A stretch of DNA of 23,234 nucleotides, from the NCBI GenBank assembly GCA_035535015.1, contig DATLQU010000010.1, positions 1 through 23,234 on the forward strand, in the 5' to 3' direction. A program made the translations under genes and the position numbers. This DNA comes from Palsa-661 sp035535015 (GTDB lineage: Bacteria; Actinomycetota; Acidimicrobiia; Acidimicrobiales; UBA8190). Numbering within the stretch: the first letter of the stretch is position 1; each line of letters starts with the position of its first letter. Under the pieces are notes generated by a model. That model ran no database searches. It saw only the letters and a program-made list of their open reading frames with translations, and had not been told where the DNA came from. Of the stretch, positions 1-6,801 are shown piece by piece.

Positions 1-1071
1 GATTGCTCGTCTGACGTCTCCCAGGCGCTCGGGAGCTGGCTGAACAGTCTGCCGCCGGGATCGGCCTGGACGCCGGCCGCCTCGGACTGCTTCCGCATCG
101 ACAAAGGGGTGAAGCTGCATTTCCCGGCCGCCTTGACCATCAACGGCGGCACCTTCGAGGATCTGAACACAACCTCTCCCCCGCCGAACGGTCACGGCAC
201 GACGGCGGGCAGTCCCGCCTTCGAGGTCGTCGGAGGGTCCGGCGTCACCTTCGAGAACCTCCGCATCGTGGGTGCCCACAACGGATGGGCCTACCGACCG
301 GGCCTCGCTTTCCAGGGCGGCATCCAACTCGACGGCACCATGGCCGCCGCCATCGACAACGTCTCCATCACCCGCACCTTCGGTGACGGCATCAATCTCG
401 AGCCGCTGCGCGGCGGCTCCGACTACGCGTCGGGCTACATCGTGAACCCGGTGGAGAAGCTGACCGTCAGCAACGTCACCATCACGCAGACGGGCCGCCA
501 GGGCATCACGCCGGCCAGCGTCGACGGGGCCACCTTCACCAACGTCCACGTCACCGGTGTGGCCTTCAACGCCTGGGACTTCGAGGCCGACCAGAAGGGC
601 GAGGGGGCGAGGAACGTCCTGATCGACGGATGCGTCTTCTCCGGGATCAACATCGCCATGGAGGGATCCGCCGTCGGGCCCATCACCATGCGCAACTGCA
701 CGATGCTGAAGACCAACCACGGCGATGCTGTCCGGATCAAGAACTCGAGTGGCCGGCCTTTCGGGGGACCGATCGTCCTCGCCAACGATGTCCTGCGGTG
801 TGCGGCGAGCGTCTATGTCAGCTGCTTCCAGTTCGGCGGGGCGTCGGACGTGACGGTGCGCGACAGTTCGGTGACCATCGGTTTCCATCACGACGCCATC
901 CACGAATCGGCGTACACCGTGAGTGACGGCAGTCACGTCACCTTCGCCAACGATGTCGTGGCGGGATTCGGCCTCATCGGCACGACGCACGCCGGCAGCA
1001 CGGCCACGGTGACGGGCGGAACCTGGTCCAGCCGCGGCTGCCACTGGCCCTCGATCTGCCCCAAGCGCTGA
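1..1071 (+). CDS. Right-handed parallel beta-helix protein (5'-truncated)
   Basis: The reading frame is open from base 1 to the TGA at 1069-1071, so the N-terminus, including any signal peptide, lies outside the window; 356 residues are visible. The visible part is a run of short beta-strand rungs of the kind found in right-handed beta-helix proteins (pectate-lyase-like fold): GVTFENLRIVG, AIDNVSITRTFGDGINLEP, LTVSNVTITQTGRQGI, ATFTNVHVTG and RNVLIDGCVFSG. Family members are mostly secreted polysaccharide lyases, epimerases or glycan-binding proteins. No catalytic residues can be named from this part alone, so the activity is undetermined. The context of glycan synthesis suggests it trims, epimerises or binds the surface polymer, but that is inference. 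It converges on the sulfatase-like gene, with a hairpin between them. Confidence 0.8.
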   Translation, partial: DCSSDVSQALGSWLNSLPPGSAWTPAASDCFRIDKGVKLHFPAALTINGGTFEDLNTTSPPPNGHGTTAGSPAFEVVGGSGVTFENLRIVGAHNGWAYRPGLAFQGGIQLDGTMAAAIDNVSITRTFGDGINLEPLRGGSDYASGYIVNPVEKLTVSNVTITQTGRQGITPASVDGATFTNVHVTGVAFNAWDFEADQKGEGARNVLIDGCVFSGINIAMEGSAVGPITMRNCTMLKTNHGDAVRIKNSSGRPFGGPIVLANDVLRCAASVYVSCFQFGGASDVTVRDSSVTIGFHHDAIHESAYTVSDGSHVTFANDVVAGFGLIGTTHAGSTATVTGGTWSSRGCHWPSICPKR

Positions 1072-1094
1072 CGCCGCCGGACGCCGCCGGACGA

Positions 1095-1119
1095 CGTCGC
1101 ACGAACGACTCGTGCGGCG
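1095..1119. terminator. Hairpin between convergent genes, candidate bidirectional terminator
   Basis: In the 64-bp gap between two convergent stop codons there is an inverted repeat with arms 1095-1104 and 1110-1119, core CGCACGA/TCGTGCG. It forms ten pairs including one G-T wobble, with a five-base loop. There is no T-tract on either side, which is common for terminators in high-GC actinomycetes. The gap also holds a short tandem repeat of GACGCCGCCG just after the upstream stop. Confidence 0.5.
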
Positions 1120-1135
1120 ACCGGGCGCCACGACG

Positions 1136-2533
1136 TCAGGAGCGGGTCGCTCCGACCGGCTCGCAGCCGTCCAGAAGGGTGGCCAGACCCACGTCGCCCC
1201 CGTCGCCCGGCATGGTCACCGTGCCGTCCCACGATCCGTCGAGCAGAGCCTGCGGCCACGACGTCACGTCGGCCAGAAGGTTGTGGTCCTCGGCCGGGTC
1301 GGCGGCCAGGTCGTGGTGGGAGAAGGCCAGGAGACGGCTCCCCTGGAGCGCCAGAGCCGGTAGGCCGGGCAGCTGGGCACCGAGATCGAGGAGCCGCTGC
1401 CGGATCTGGCCCGGAGACGATCCGTTGCGCTGCAGGTGAAGTTCGGTCACCGTCAACTTGTCCGGATACCGGACGAATGCCCTGGTGCAGGTCGGCTCGG
1501 CCAGTTCCTCGGTGATCGCCTCATTGCGCTCGCGCTCCTGGCGCGACATGTTCTTGTAGCGACCGTGAAGGTTCAGTCGGAACCGGTCCCGGAAGTAGAG
1601 GTAACGGCGGTCCTCGGCCACCAGGACCCTCGACCGCCCGGAGTCGCCGTCGCCCGGGACATGGTTGTCGGCACCGGAAGTCTGGCCGGCCAGGGTGAGA
1701 AGGGTGGGCAGGATGTCGATACCCGAGATGGGCCGGGCGGCCAGTGTCTCGGCCAACCGCCGACTCTGCTCGGGCAGGGAGCTCGGCAGGTCGAAATAGA
1801 GCGGAACGTGCAGGAGATCCTGGTGGAGCCGGCCGCCGTGGTGGAGCCGACCCCGTTCGTAGTCGAGACCCTCGCCGTGGTCGGCGGTGATGCAGGTCAC
1901 GAAGTCGTCACGCCGGCGCACGGCGTCGAGCACGGCTCGTACCCGCTCGATGAGCTGCCGGGCGCAGGCTTCGTAGGTGCGGGGCACGGCGGCCCGCTCC
2001 GCCGGTGTCGTGTTCTTCCAACTGATCACCCGTTGGTTCAGTACCCGGGGTTCCTCGTCCCCCGGAAACACCTGGGTGTGGATCTTGGCCGCCGGCGGAA
2101 GGTAGTAGTCGTGCGACATGTTCGAGTGGAGAAGGAGGAAGAGGGGCTTTCCCTTCTTGGCCCGCTTGATCTGGCGCAGAGCCTGGCGGAACGGCTCCTC
2201 ATGATCGTGGAGATAGGTCCAGCTGTCGAAGCCTTCGTCGATACCCGAGCCCTCCCGCAACATGTTGTTGTTGACGAACCCCACTTTGCGATACGTCTGG
2301 GGCAGCGAGGTCACCAGGCTGGTGGCCCGCCGGTCCGACGTCCACCAGTAACGGCCGTGGCGGGTGGCCGGTGTCCCGGTGACGATCGATGTGCACGACG
2401 GCAATGTCCAGGGGGCACCGGCGATGCAGACCGGAGCCCGCAAGCACCGACCGGGCACCTCGAGCGCATCGGCCAGGGTGTCCTCGCGCAGCGCGTCGAG
2501 CACGATGAGCAAGATGTTCGGCGGCGCGGCCAT
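1136..2533 (-). CDS. Sulfatase-like hydrolase (alkaline phosphatase superfamily) with Thr at the nucleophile position
   Basis: A 465-residue protein of the sulfatase/alkaline phosphatase superfamily. The N-terminal strand NILLIVLDALRED (6-18) supplies the metal-binding Asp13. WTLPSC (42-47) occupies the place of the sulfatase C/S-x-P-S-R signature, with Thr43 at the nucleophile position. TADHGE followed by LHHGG provides further metal ligands. Because formylglycine can only be made from Cys or Ser, a classical formylglycine sulfatase is unlikely. Relatives with Thr act as phosphodiesterases, phosphotransferases or uncharacterised hydrolases. The start at ATG 2533 is chosen over an in-frame upstream start at 2602 because GAGGAG lies five bases ahead of it and the homologous fold begins there. 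No signal peptide is evident, so it is probably cytoplasmic. The substrate is unknown; the surroundings suggest a glycan ester. Confidence 0.85.
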   Translation of the reverse strand: MAAPPNILLIVLDALREDTLADALEVPGRCLRAPVCIAGAPWTLPSCTSIVTGTPATRHGRYWWTSDRRATSLVTSLPQTYRKVGFVNNNMLREGSGIDEGFDSWTYLHDHEEPFRQALRQIKRAKKGKPLFLLLHSNMSHDYYLPPAAKIHTQVFPGDEEPRVLNQRVISWKNTTPAERAAVPRTYEACARQLIERVRAVLDAVRRRDDFVTCITADHGEGLDYERGRLHHGGRLHQDLLHVPLYFDLPSSLPEQSRRLAETLAARPISGIDILPTLLTLAGQTSGADNHVPGDGDSGRSRVLVAEDRRYLYFRDRFRLNLHGRYKNMSRQERERNEAITEELAEPTCTRAFVRYPDKLTVTELHLQRNGSSPGQIRQRLLDLGAQLPGLPALALQGSRLLAFSHHDLAADPAEDHNLLADVTSWPQALLDGSWDGTVTMPGDGGDVGLATLLDGCEPVGATRS

Positions 2534-2556
2534 CGTTTCTCCTCTTCGGTCTCGCC

Positions 2557-2562
2557 AACTTA
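2557..2562 (-). promoter_or_regulatory. Candidate -10 box (TAAGTT) for the sulfatase-like gene
   Basis: Read on the minus strand, TAAGTT matches TANNNT. It would start a transcript about 15-20 bases before the ATG at 2533, leaving a short leader that contains the GAGGAG ribosome site at 2539-2544. No convincing -35 box is seen. Confidence 0.35.
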
Positions 2563-2572
2563 CCTCGTCCGT

Positions 2573-2578
2573 TAACCT
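2573..2578 (+). promoter_or_regulatory. Candidate -10 box (TAACCT) for a leaderless GT14 transcript
   Basis: TAACCT ends seven bases before the GTG start at 2586, and no Shine-Dalgarno sequence precedes that start. This spacing puts the predicted transcription start on or beside the start codon, the usual arrangement of leaderless genes in actinomycetes. No clear -35 element is seen. Confidence 0.4.
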
Positions 2579-2585
2579 CGACCGA

Positions 2586-3557
2586 GTGCCCACCGGCAGC
2601 AACGGGTCTCGCGTCGTCTATGTGATCTTCAGCCACCGCCGCCCCGTCCAGGTCGAGCGGCTGGTGGCCCGCATCCTCGCCCTCAGTCCGTCGGGCCAGG
2701 TGGTTCTCCACCACGACCCGCGGGTCGAGCCCATGACGTGGAAAGAGCCGCCCGGCGCCCGGGTGCACATGGTCGAGCCACGACCCATGGACTGGGGTGG
2801 CTTCACCATGGTGGCGGCCACGGCCAGGGTGCTCGAGCACGTCGAGGAAACGTTCGACTACGACTGGTGCGCCGTGATCTCGGGCCAGGACTACCCGGCC
2901 AGGAACCTCGCCACCTGGGAGCAAGAGCTCGCCCGCGGGGGCTCCGACTACCTCCTGTCCGCCCAGGAGGTGAATTTCGATCCCCGTCGCCGGCGACGCC
3001 AGCTCGTCGAGGACGAGTACTACGTGCGCTACGCCTATCGCTGGCGCCCACTCGGACGGACGCCGAAGGCGGTCGTCCCCATCGCCAATCGCCTGGCCAA
3101 TCTCGTCGGCGCCGGCCCTGTTCTTCTCACCCGGCCCTTCAAGGGCCGACACCGGCTCGGGGTGGCCCGGTCCACGCCCTTCGGCCCGGACTGGCGCTGC
3201 TTCAAAGGATCGCAGTGGATGGCCATGTCCAGAGCGGCCGTTCGCCACATTCTCGAGGTCATGGACAGCCGTCGCGACCTGGCCCGCTATTACGCCACCA
3301 CCCTGGTCCCCGACGAGTCGTTCCTGCAGAGCATCCTGGGCAATGCCGGCCACCTGCGCAGGTGCGACCAGCGGCTCACCTTCACCTTGTGGGCCGGCTC
3401 CGGAGCGGCCCACCCCAACACCTTGACGTCGACCGAGGTGCCGGCCGCCCTGGCTTCGGGGTGCGCCTTCGCCCGGAAGCTCGACATCGATGTCGACCCT
3501 GCCGCCCTCGACGCCCTCGACACCCTCGACCCTGCCGCCCTCGACGAGGGAACCTGA
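2586..3557 (+). CDS. GT14-like glycosyltransferase (core-2/I-branching enzyme family)
   Basis: A 323-residue protein resembling the beta-1,6-N-acetylglucosaminyltransferase family (Pfam Branch, GT14), known from eukaryotic mucin and I-antigen branching and also from bacteria. Diagnostic segments are VYVIFSHRRPVQVERL near the N-terminus, MDWGGF (68-73), CAVISGQDYPARNL (95-108, the family's S-x-Q-D-Y-P block), FKGSQWMAMS and VPDESFLQSILGN. No membrane anchor or signal peptide is visible, so it should act in the cytoplasm on a nucleotide-sugar donor. GTG 2586 is the only sensible start, because upstream in-frame sequence lies inside the divergent gene. The C-terminal tail is Asp/Ala/Leu-rich and is encoded by a DNA repeat. 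Its role is probably to add a branch to the glycan; donor and linkage cannot be read from sequence. Confidence 0.85.
   Translation: MPTGSNGSRVVYVIFSHRRPVQVERLVARILALSPSGQVVLHHDPRVEPMTWKEPPGARVHMVEPRPMDWGGFTMVAATARVLEHVEETFDYDWCAVISGQDYPARNLATWEQELARGGSDYLLSAQEVNFDPRRRRRQLVEDEYYVRYAYRWRPLGRTPKAVVPIANRLANLVGAGPVLLTRPFKGRHRLGVARSTPFGPDWRCFKGSQWMAMSRAAVRHILEVMDSRRDLARYYATTLVPDESFLQSILGNAGHLRRCDQRLTFTLWAGSGAAHPNTLTSTEVPAALASGCAFARKLDIDVDPAALDALDTLDPAALDEGT
3493..3546 (+). repeat. Two 21-bp direct repeats in the GT14 C-terminal tail
   Basis: The segments 3493-3513 and 3526-3546 are identical over 21 bases and offset by 33 bases, so they stay in frame. They encode a DPAALD motif twice, joined by ALDTL. 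This gives an acidic, Ala/Leu-rich tail after the catalytic domain. Confidence 0.8.
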
Positions 3558-4565
3558 TCAGGGACCGAGGAGCACGTCGTCGACGCCGACCCTGGGTCGG
3601 ACGTCGAGGTCATAGATCCGGTCCAGCCCGAACCTCGTCACCAGGTCGAGGGCGAAGCGGATGCGGTCCTCGGGCACCTCGTCGCGCCACGAGCCCAGGC
3701 GCTGCTCCACCGGCAGAAGCGGGGTTTCGCGATAGTTGGCGCGCGAGGGGAGGTCGACGGCGGCGGGCCTCTGTGGGGGCATCGTCCACAGGTGCCCGGG
3801 GAACCGGCCCAGATAGGCACGGAGCCGATCGAGCTCTTTGTCGGGGTCCTGCACGATGTCCTCGTAGAACACGACGTGGACCGAGCCCGTTGCCAGGTGG
3901 TTCACCGGGATGTAATTCTCGAGGCACCAGCGCAGGACATGCCTCTGGAAGAGATCCTTGTCGGCCATGGTGTCGTCGATGGCCCCCTGCATGGGCGCCA
4001 TGGGCCCCTCCATGAGCTGCGGCTGACGGAAGAATTCCTTCAGGTACGGCAACCAGTGGAGCTTGGCCGCCGACCAGGCGGTGGGTATCGGGTGGCGCAG
4101 CAGGTAGACGATGGGCATGTCGGGGAAGTTCTCCACGATCCGCGGCAGGAGGTTCGTGGCCCGGACCTCCTTGACCAGGCGGCGACGCGTGAGGCGGTAG
4201 CGGTTGAACTTGTCGCTCCAGCGGTTGCGGACGCGACCGCTCAGCATGCGTCGCAGCACGGCGTCGAGCTCCGGATCGGGCTGCGACGGGTCCGAGTACA
4301 TGCCCCACGGCACGTTCTGGGCCAAGGGCACCTTGTCGCGCCGCAGCGGCTCGAAGATCATGCGACAGCGCAGCGATTCCTCGAGGATGTCCGACAACCA
4401 CGTCGAGCCGCTCCGGGCGCTGCTGACCAGCAGCAGCGTCCGCCGGTAGTCCCGGTTCCATTCGACGAAACCGCCGCGCGACGAGCGGTGGAAGTGCCAG
4501 CGTCGGGCCGCTCGGCGTCGATAGTTCCGCAACTTGCGCCTGATCGTCGGTCTCGCTGCACTCAA
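3558..4565 (-). CDS. Sulfotransferase (PAPS-dependent family)
   Basis: A 335-residue cytosolic-type sulfotransferase. The 5'-phosphosulfate loop is SSARSGSTWLSDIL (48-61), and the 3'-phosphate site is VYLLRHPIPTAWS (153-165) with Arg157 and Ser165. The family moves a sulfuryl group from PAPS to a hydroxyl or amine, here presumably on a sugar. The Arg-rich N-terminus (about residues 9-30) has no hydrophobic segment. The start is a TTG at 4565 supported by AAGGAGG ten bases upstream (4576-4582); the first in-frame ATG lies well inside the PSB region and is too late. Its TGA directly abuts the TGA of the convergent GT14 gene. Neighbouring glycosyltransferases suggest it sulfates the polymer or its precursor. 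Confidence 0.88.
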   Translation of the reverse strand: MSAARPTIRRKLRNYRRRAARRWHFHRSSRGGFVEWNRDYRRTLLLVSSARSGSTWLSDILEESLRCRMIFEPLRRDKVPLAQNVPWGMYSDPSQPDPELDAVLRRMLSGRVRNRWSDKFNRYRLTRRRLVKEVRATNLLPRIVENFPDMPIVYLLRHPIPTAWSAAKLHWLPYLKEFFRQPQLMEGPMAPMQGAIDDTMADKDLFQRHVLRWCLENYIPVNHLATGSVHVVFYEDIVQDPDKELDRLRAYLGRFPGHLWTMPPQRPAAVDLPSRANYRETPLLPVEQRLGSWRDEVPEDRIRFALDLVTRFGLDRIYDLDVRPRVGVDDVLLGP

Positions 4566-4575
4566 GGCGGCCGAG

Positions 4576-4582
4576 CCTCCTT
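4576..4582 (-). promoter_or_regulatory. Ribosome binding site supporting a TTG start
   Basis: On the minus strand AAGGAGG lies ten bases before the TTG at 4565. It decides the start of the sulfotransferase gene, which has no usable ATG or GTG nearby. Confidence 0.6.
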
Positions 4583-4620
4583 CGCCATGTCGAGCGGTGC
4601 GGAGGCCGGACCGCGCCCAC

Positions 4621-4627
4621 TACCGTA
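4621..4627. promoter_or_regulatory. Symmetric -10 block (TACCGTA) in a divergent junction
   Basis: The seven bases read TACCGT on the plus strand and TACGGT on the minus strand, so both match TANNNT. The plus-strand box ends seven bases before the GTG at 4634, which lacks a Shine-Dalgarno sequence, suggesting a leaderless message. The minus-strand box would give a leader of about 50 bases carrying the AAGGAGG of the sulfotransferase gene. No -35 elements are evident. Confidence 0.45.
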
Positions 4628-4633
4628 CCTCGC

Positions 4634-5701
4634 GTGCCCACCACCGCCGCACTCTCGAACCCCCTGCGGCGGGCCCGACGACTGGTGCGCCGCCGTGTCC
4701 GCCGGGCCGCCCGGCGCATGCTTCCGCGCAACCCGCCGGGTCGGATCGTGCACCAGCCGAACCCTCCAGATGCCGACGTCCTGCCCAGGTTCCGGTTTTT
4801 CTGTGTCCTGGGGACGTGGATGGAGCAGGACGTGATCGAGGCCACCGTCAGAAACGCCTTCGCCCAGGGAGCCGAAGAGGTCCACCTCGTCGACAACGCC
4901 TCGACCGACGCCACCGTCGAGCGGGCGGTGGACGCCGGGGCGACACTGGCCGAGAGCTTCGACACGGCCGTGTACGACGAACGGGTCCGGATCCTGTTGA
5001 TGAACGGCGTGGTGGCCCGGAGGTCCTTCGCCAGCGGTGCCGACCACGTCTGGTGGCTGTGGTTGGATGCCGACGAGTTCCCCGAAGGGCCCGGGGCCAT
5101 GACCATCGCCGACTACCTGGCCACCCTCGACCGACGGTTCCGGGTGGTCGGGAGCACGTACTACAACCACTTCCCGGGCGAGGTGCCCGAGTACATATCC
5201 GGCTTCCATCCCCTCGACTTCCAACCCCTGTGCGAGCTCTACGTGCCTCTACGGCAACGCTTCTGCGATCTGCCCCACTGGAAGCATCCGCTGCAACGCT
5301 TCGACCGCCGGGGCCCGTTCCTCCAAGCCATCGACGGCTTCCACACGGCCACGCTTCGCACCAAGGACCCGGTAGAAGAACCGGACGTCGGTATCGTGAC
5401 CCACCACGTGCAGTACCGCGACGAAGCCGCCACCCGGGCGCGCATGGATCTGCTGTGCGGTGGCCCCGCCCGCAACGACTTCAACGACGCCCTCGGACAC
5501 CGGACCATCCAACGGCGCTACGACTCCCTCGCCGCCGTCTACGCCCACCGGTGGAACGACGTCAACAACCAGCGGGGCGAGGAGCCCTTCCTCGGCGTCC
5601 ACCCCGAGCCGTGGCCCGATCCCGCGAGCGCCCACCGGTGGTACTCGACCGACGATCTGGTGGCGGCCCGAACGGCATGGGAAAGACGAAAGTCCACCTG
5701 A
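4634..5701 (+). CDS. Glycosyltransferase family 2-like protein (GT2a, paralog of 7974-9050)
   Basis: A 355-residue protein of the GT2-like type with a short GT-A core (resembling Pfam Glyco_tranf_2_4). After a basic N-terminus (residues 10-30, Arg-rich), FRFFCVLGTWMEQDVIE begins the fold, HLVDNASTD gives the nucleotide-binding strand, and WWLWLDADEFPEGP holds the metal-binding D-x-D/E. PHWKHPLQRF and FHTATLRT are shared with the second copy. About 80% of residues match that copy across the core when aligned by eye. The start is GTG 4634, placed seven bases after a TANNNT box. It likely transfers a sugar during assembly of the exported glycan, and it lies about 170 bp upstream of the transporter genes on the same strand. 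Donor and acceptor are unknown. Confidence 0.85.
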   Translation: MPTTAALSNPLRRARRLVRRRVRRAARRMLPRNPPGRIVHQPNPPDADVLPRFRFFCVLGTWMEQDVIEATVRNAFAQGAEEVHLVDNASTDATVERAVDAGATLAESFDTAVYDERVRILLMNGVVARRSFASGADHVWWLWLDADEFPEGPGAMTIADYLATLDRRFRVVGSTYYNHFPGEVPEYISGFHPLDFQPLCELYVPLRQRFCDLPHWKHPLQRFDRRGPFLQAIDGFHTATLRTKDPVEEPDVGIVTHHVQYRDEAATRARMDLLCGGPARNDFNDALGHRTIQRRYDSLAAVYAHRWNDVNNQRGEEPFLGVHPEPWPDPASAHRWYSTDDLVAARTAWERRKST

Positions 5702-5751
5702 ACACCGCAATTCGAGCGCCGTATGTGCTCATCCGAATCCGGGGCGTGCGC

Positions 5752-5757
5752 TAATAT
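5752..5757 (+). promoter_or_regulatory. Candidate -10 box (TAATAT) upstream of wzm
   Basis: TAATAT is close to the consensus -10 and stands out in this GC-rich gap. A transcript starting about seven bases on would begin near 5764, giving a leader of about 108 bases before the favoured wzm start at 5872. The -35 region is poor. Confidence 0.45.
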
Positions 5758-5837
5758 GTCCGGTGGTCATGAGACGGGGACAGCTCTTCGCCACGGGGCG
5801 TGACGGCGGACACGGGTCACAGCCACGTGGAGCGCGC

Positions 5838-5861
5838 CACAAAGACAGGCACAAAGACGGG
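5838..5861 (+). repeat. 12-bp tandem duplication ahead of wzm
   Basis: CACAAAGACAGG is followed directly by CACAAAGACGGG, a tandem pair with one mismatch. The second copy runs into GGGGAGG (5859-5865), the best ribosome site for the TTG at 5872. Confidence 0.6.
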
Positions 5862-5871
5862 GAGGCCGGCG

Positions 5872-6801
5872 TTGGTCATTGAAGCCGGCGATGTCGGCGG
5901 CACGAAGCCCGGGGGCCTTCGACTCTTCGACCCTTCCACCCTGCCCGACAGTCCTCCCCCCGGTAGCTTCTACAAGCACCGCGTCCCCCTGCTCACGGCC
6001 ATCCGTCGGGTGTTCGCCCGCCGCGAGGTCATCTTCGCGCTGGCCGAGCGCGACGTTCGGGCCAGCTACAAGCAGGCGGCCCTGGGCATGGGGTGGGCCT
6101 TGCTCTCCCCCGTCATCCAGATCCTGCTGTTCACACTGATCTTCTCCAAGGTCAAGGCCTTCCATGTGAACGGCGTTCCCTATGCGCTTTACGCCTACGT
6201 CGGCCTGATGTGCTGGAGTTACTTCTCGGGCGCCTTCAGTTCCGGGGGCAGCTCGATCATCGGCAGCATTGCCTTGCTCAACAAGACGCAATTCCCCCGC
6301 GAATGCTTCCCGCTGGCCCAGATGCTCGAGCAGTCGCTGTACACCTTCATCTCGCTCATACCGCTCGGGATCCTGATGGCCTACCTGGGATTCCTTCCCC
6401 ACATCCAGGTTCTCTACGCCCCGCTGTTCATCGTCATCGAGCTGATGTTCGCCGCCGGCCTCACCCTTGGTTTCTCCTCCCTGGTCGTCTACGTGCGCGA
6501 CCTGAGCCAGGTGTCCTCGATCATCACCTCCCTGGGGCTCTTCGCCACCCCGGTCATCTGGCCCTTCGGAAAGCTGTCCAGCGTGACCTGGGGCCCGCTG
6601 CACCACGCCGACATGCGGCCCTACTACTCGTTCTTCAACCCGCTCGGTCCCGTGATCGACAGCTTCCGGCGTACGTTCCTGCAGGGCCTGTCCCCCGACT
6701 GGCCACTCCTCGGCATCGCCGCCGTCAGCGCCTTTCTGTACTTCATCATCGGATATTCCCTTTTCAAACGCCTCGAGGTGGGTTTTGCCGACATCAGCTA
6801 A
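5872..6801 (+). CDS. wzm: ABC-2 type polysaccharide/polyol-phosphate exporter, permease subunit (Wzm-like)
   Basis: A 309-residue integral membrane protein of the ABC-2 permease family. Its cytoplasmic N-terminal segment includes REVIFALAERDVRASYKQ and LGMGWALLSP, the conserved Wzm/TagG motif ahead of the first membrane helix. About six membrane helices can be seen (roughly 72-92, 105-125, 153-172, 178-205, 216-232, 278-298). With its ATPase partner it exports a lipid-linked glycan across the cytoplasmic membrane. The TTG at 5872 is preferred because GGGGAGG lies six bases before it. An in-frame GTG at 5800 would add 24 residues with A-ending codons unlike the rest and has no ribosome site, but it cannot be excluded. 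The 3' end overlaps the ATPase gene by 17 bases, consistent with translational coupling. Confidence 0.9.
   Translation: MVIEAGDVGGTKPGGLRLFDPSTLPDSPPPGSFYKHRVPLLTAIRRVFARREVIFALAERDVRASYKQAALGMGWALLSPVIQILLFTLIFSKVKAFHVNGVPYALYAYVGLMCWSYFSGAFSSGGSSIIGSIALLNKTQFPRECFPLAQMLEQSLYTFISLIPLGILMAYLGFLPHIQVLYAPLFIVIELMFAAGLTLGFSSLVVYVRDLSQVSSIITSLGLFATPVIWPFGKLSSVTWGPLHHADMRPYYSFFNPLGPVIDSFRRTFLQGLSPDWPLLGIAAVSAFLYFIIGYSLFKRLEVGFADIS

Noticed and set aside
2534..2602. N-terminal extension of the sulfatase-like protein to 488 residues
   Set aside because: It would overlap the divergent GT14 start, while ATG 2533 has a strong ribosome site and directly precedes the first strand of the fold.
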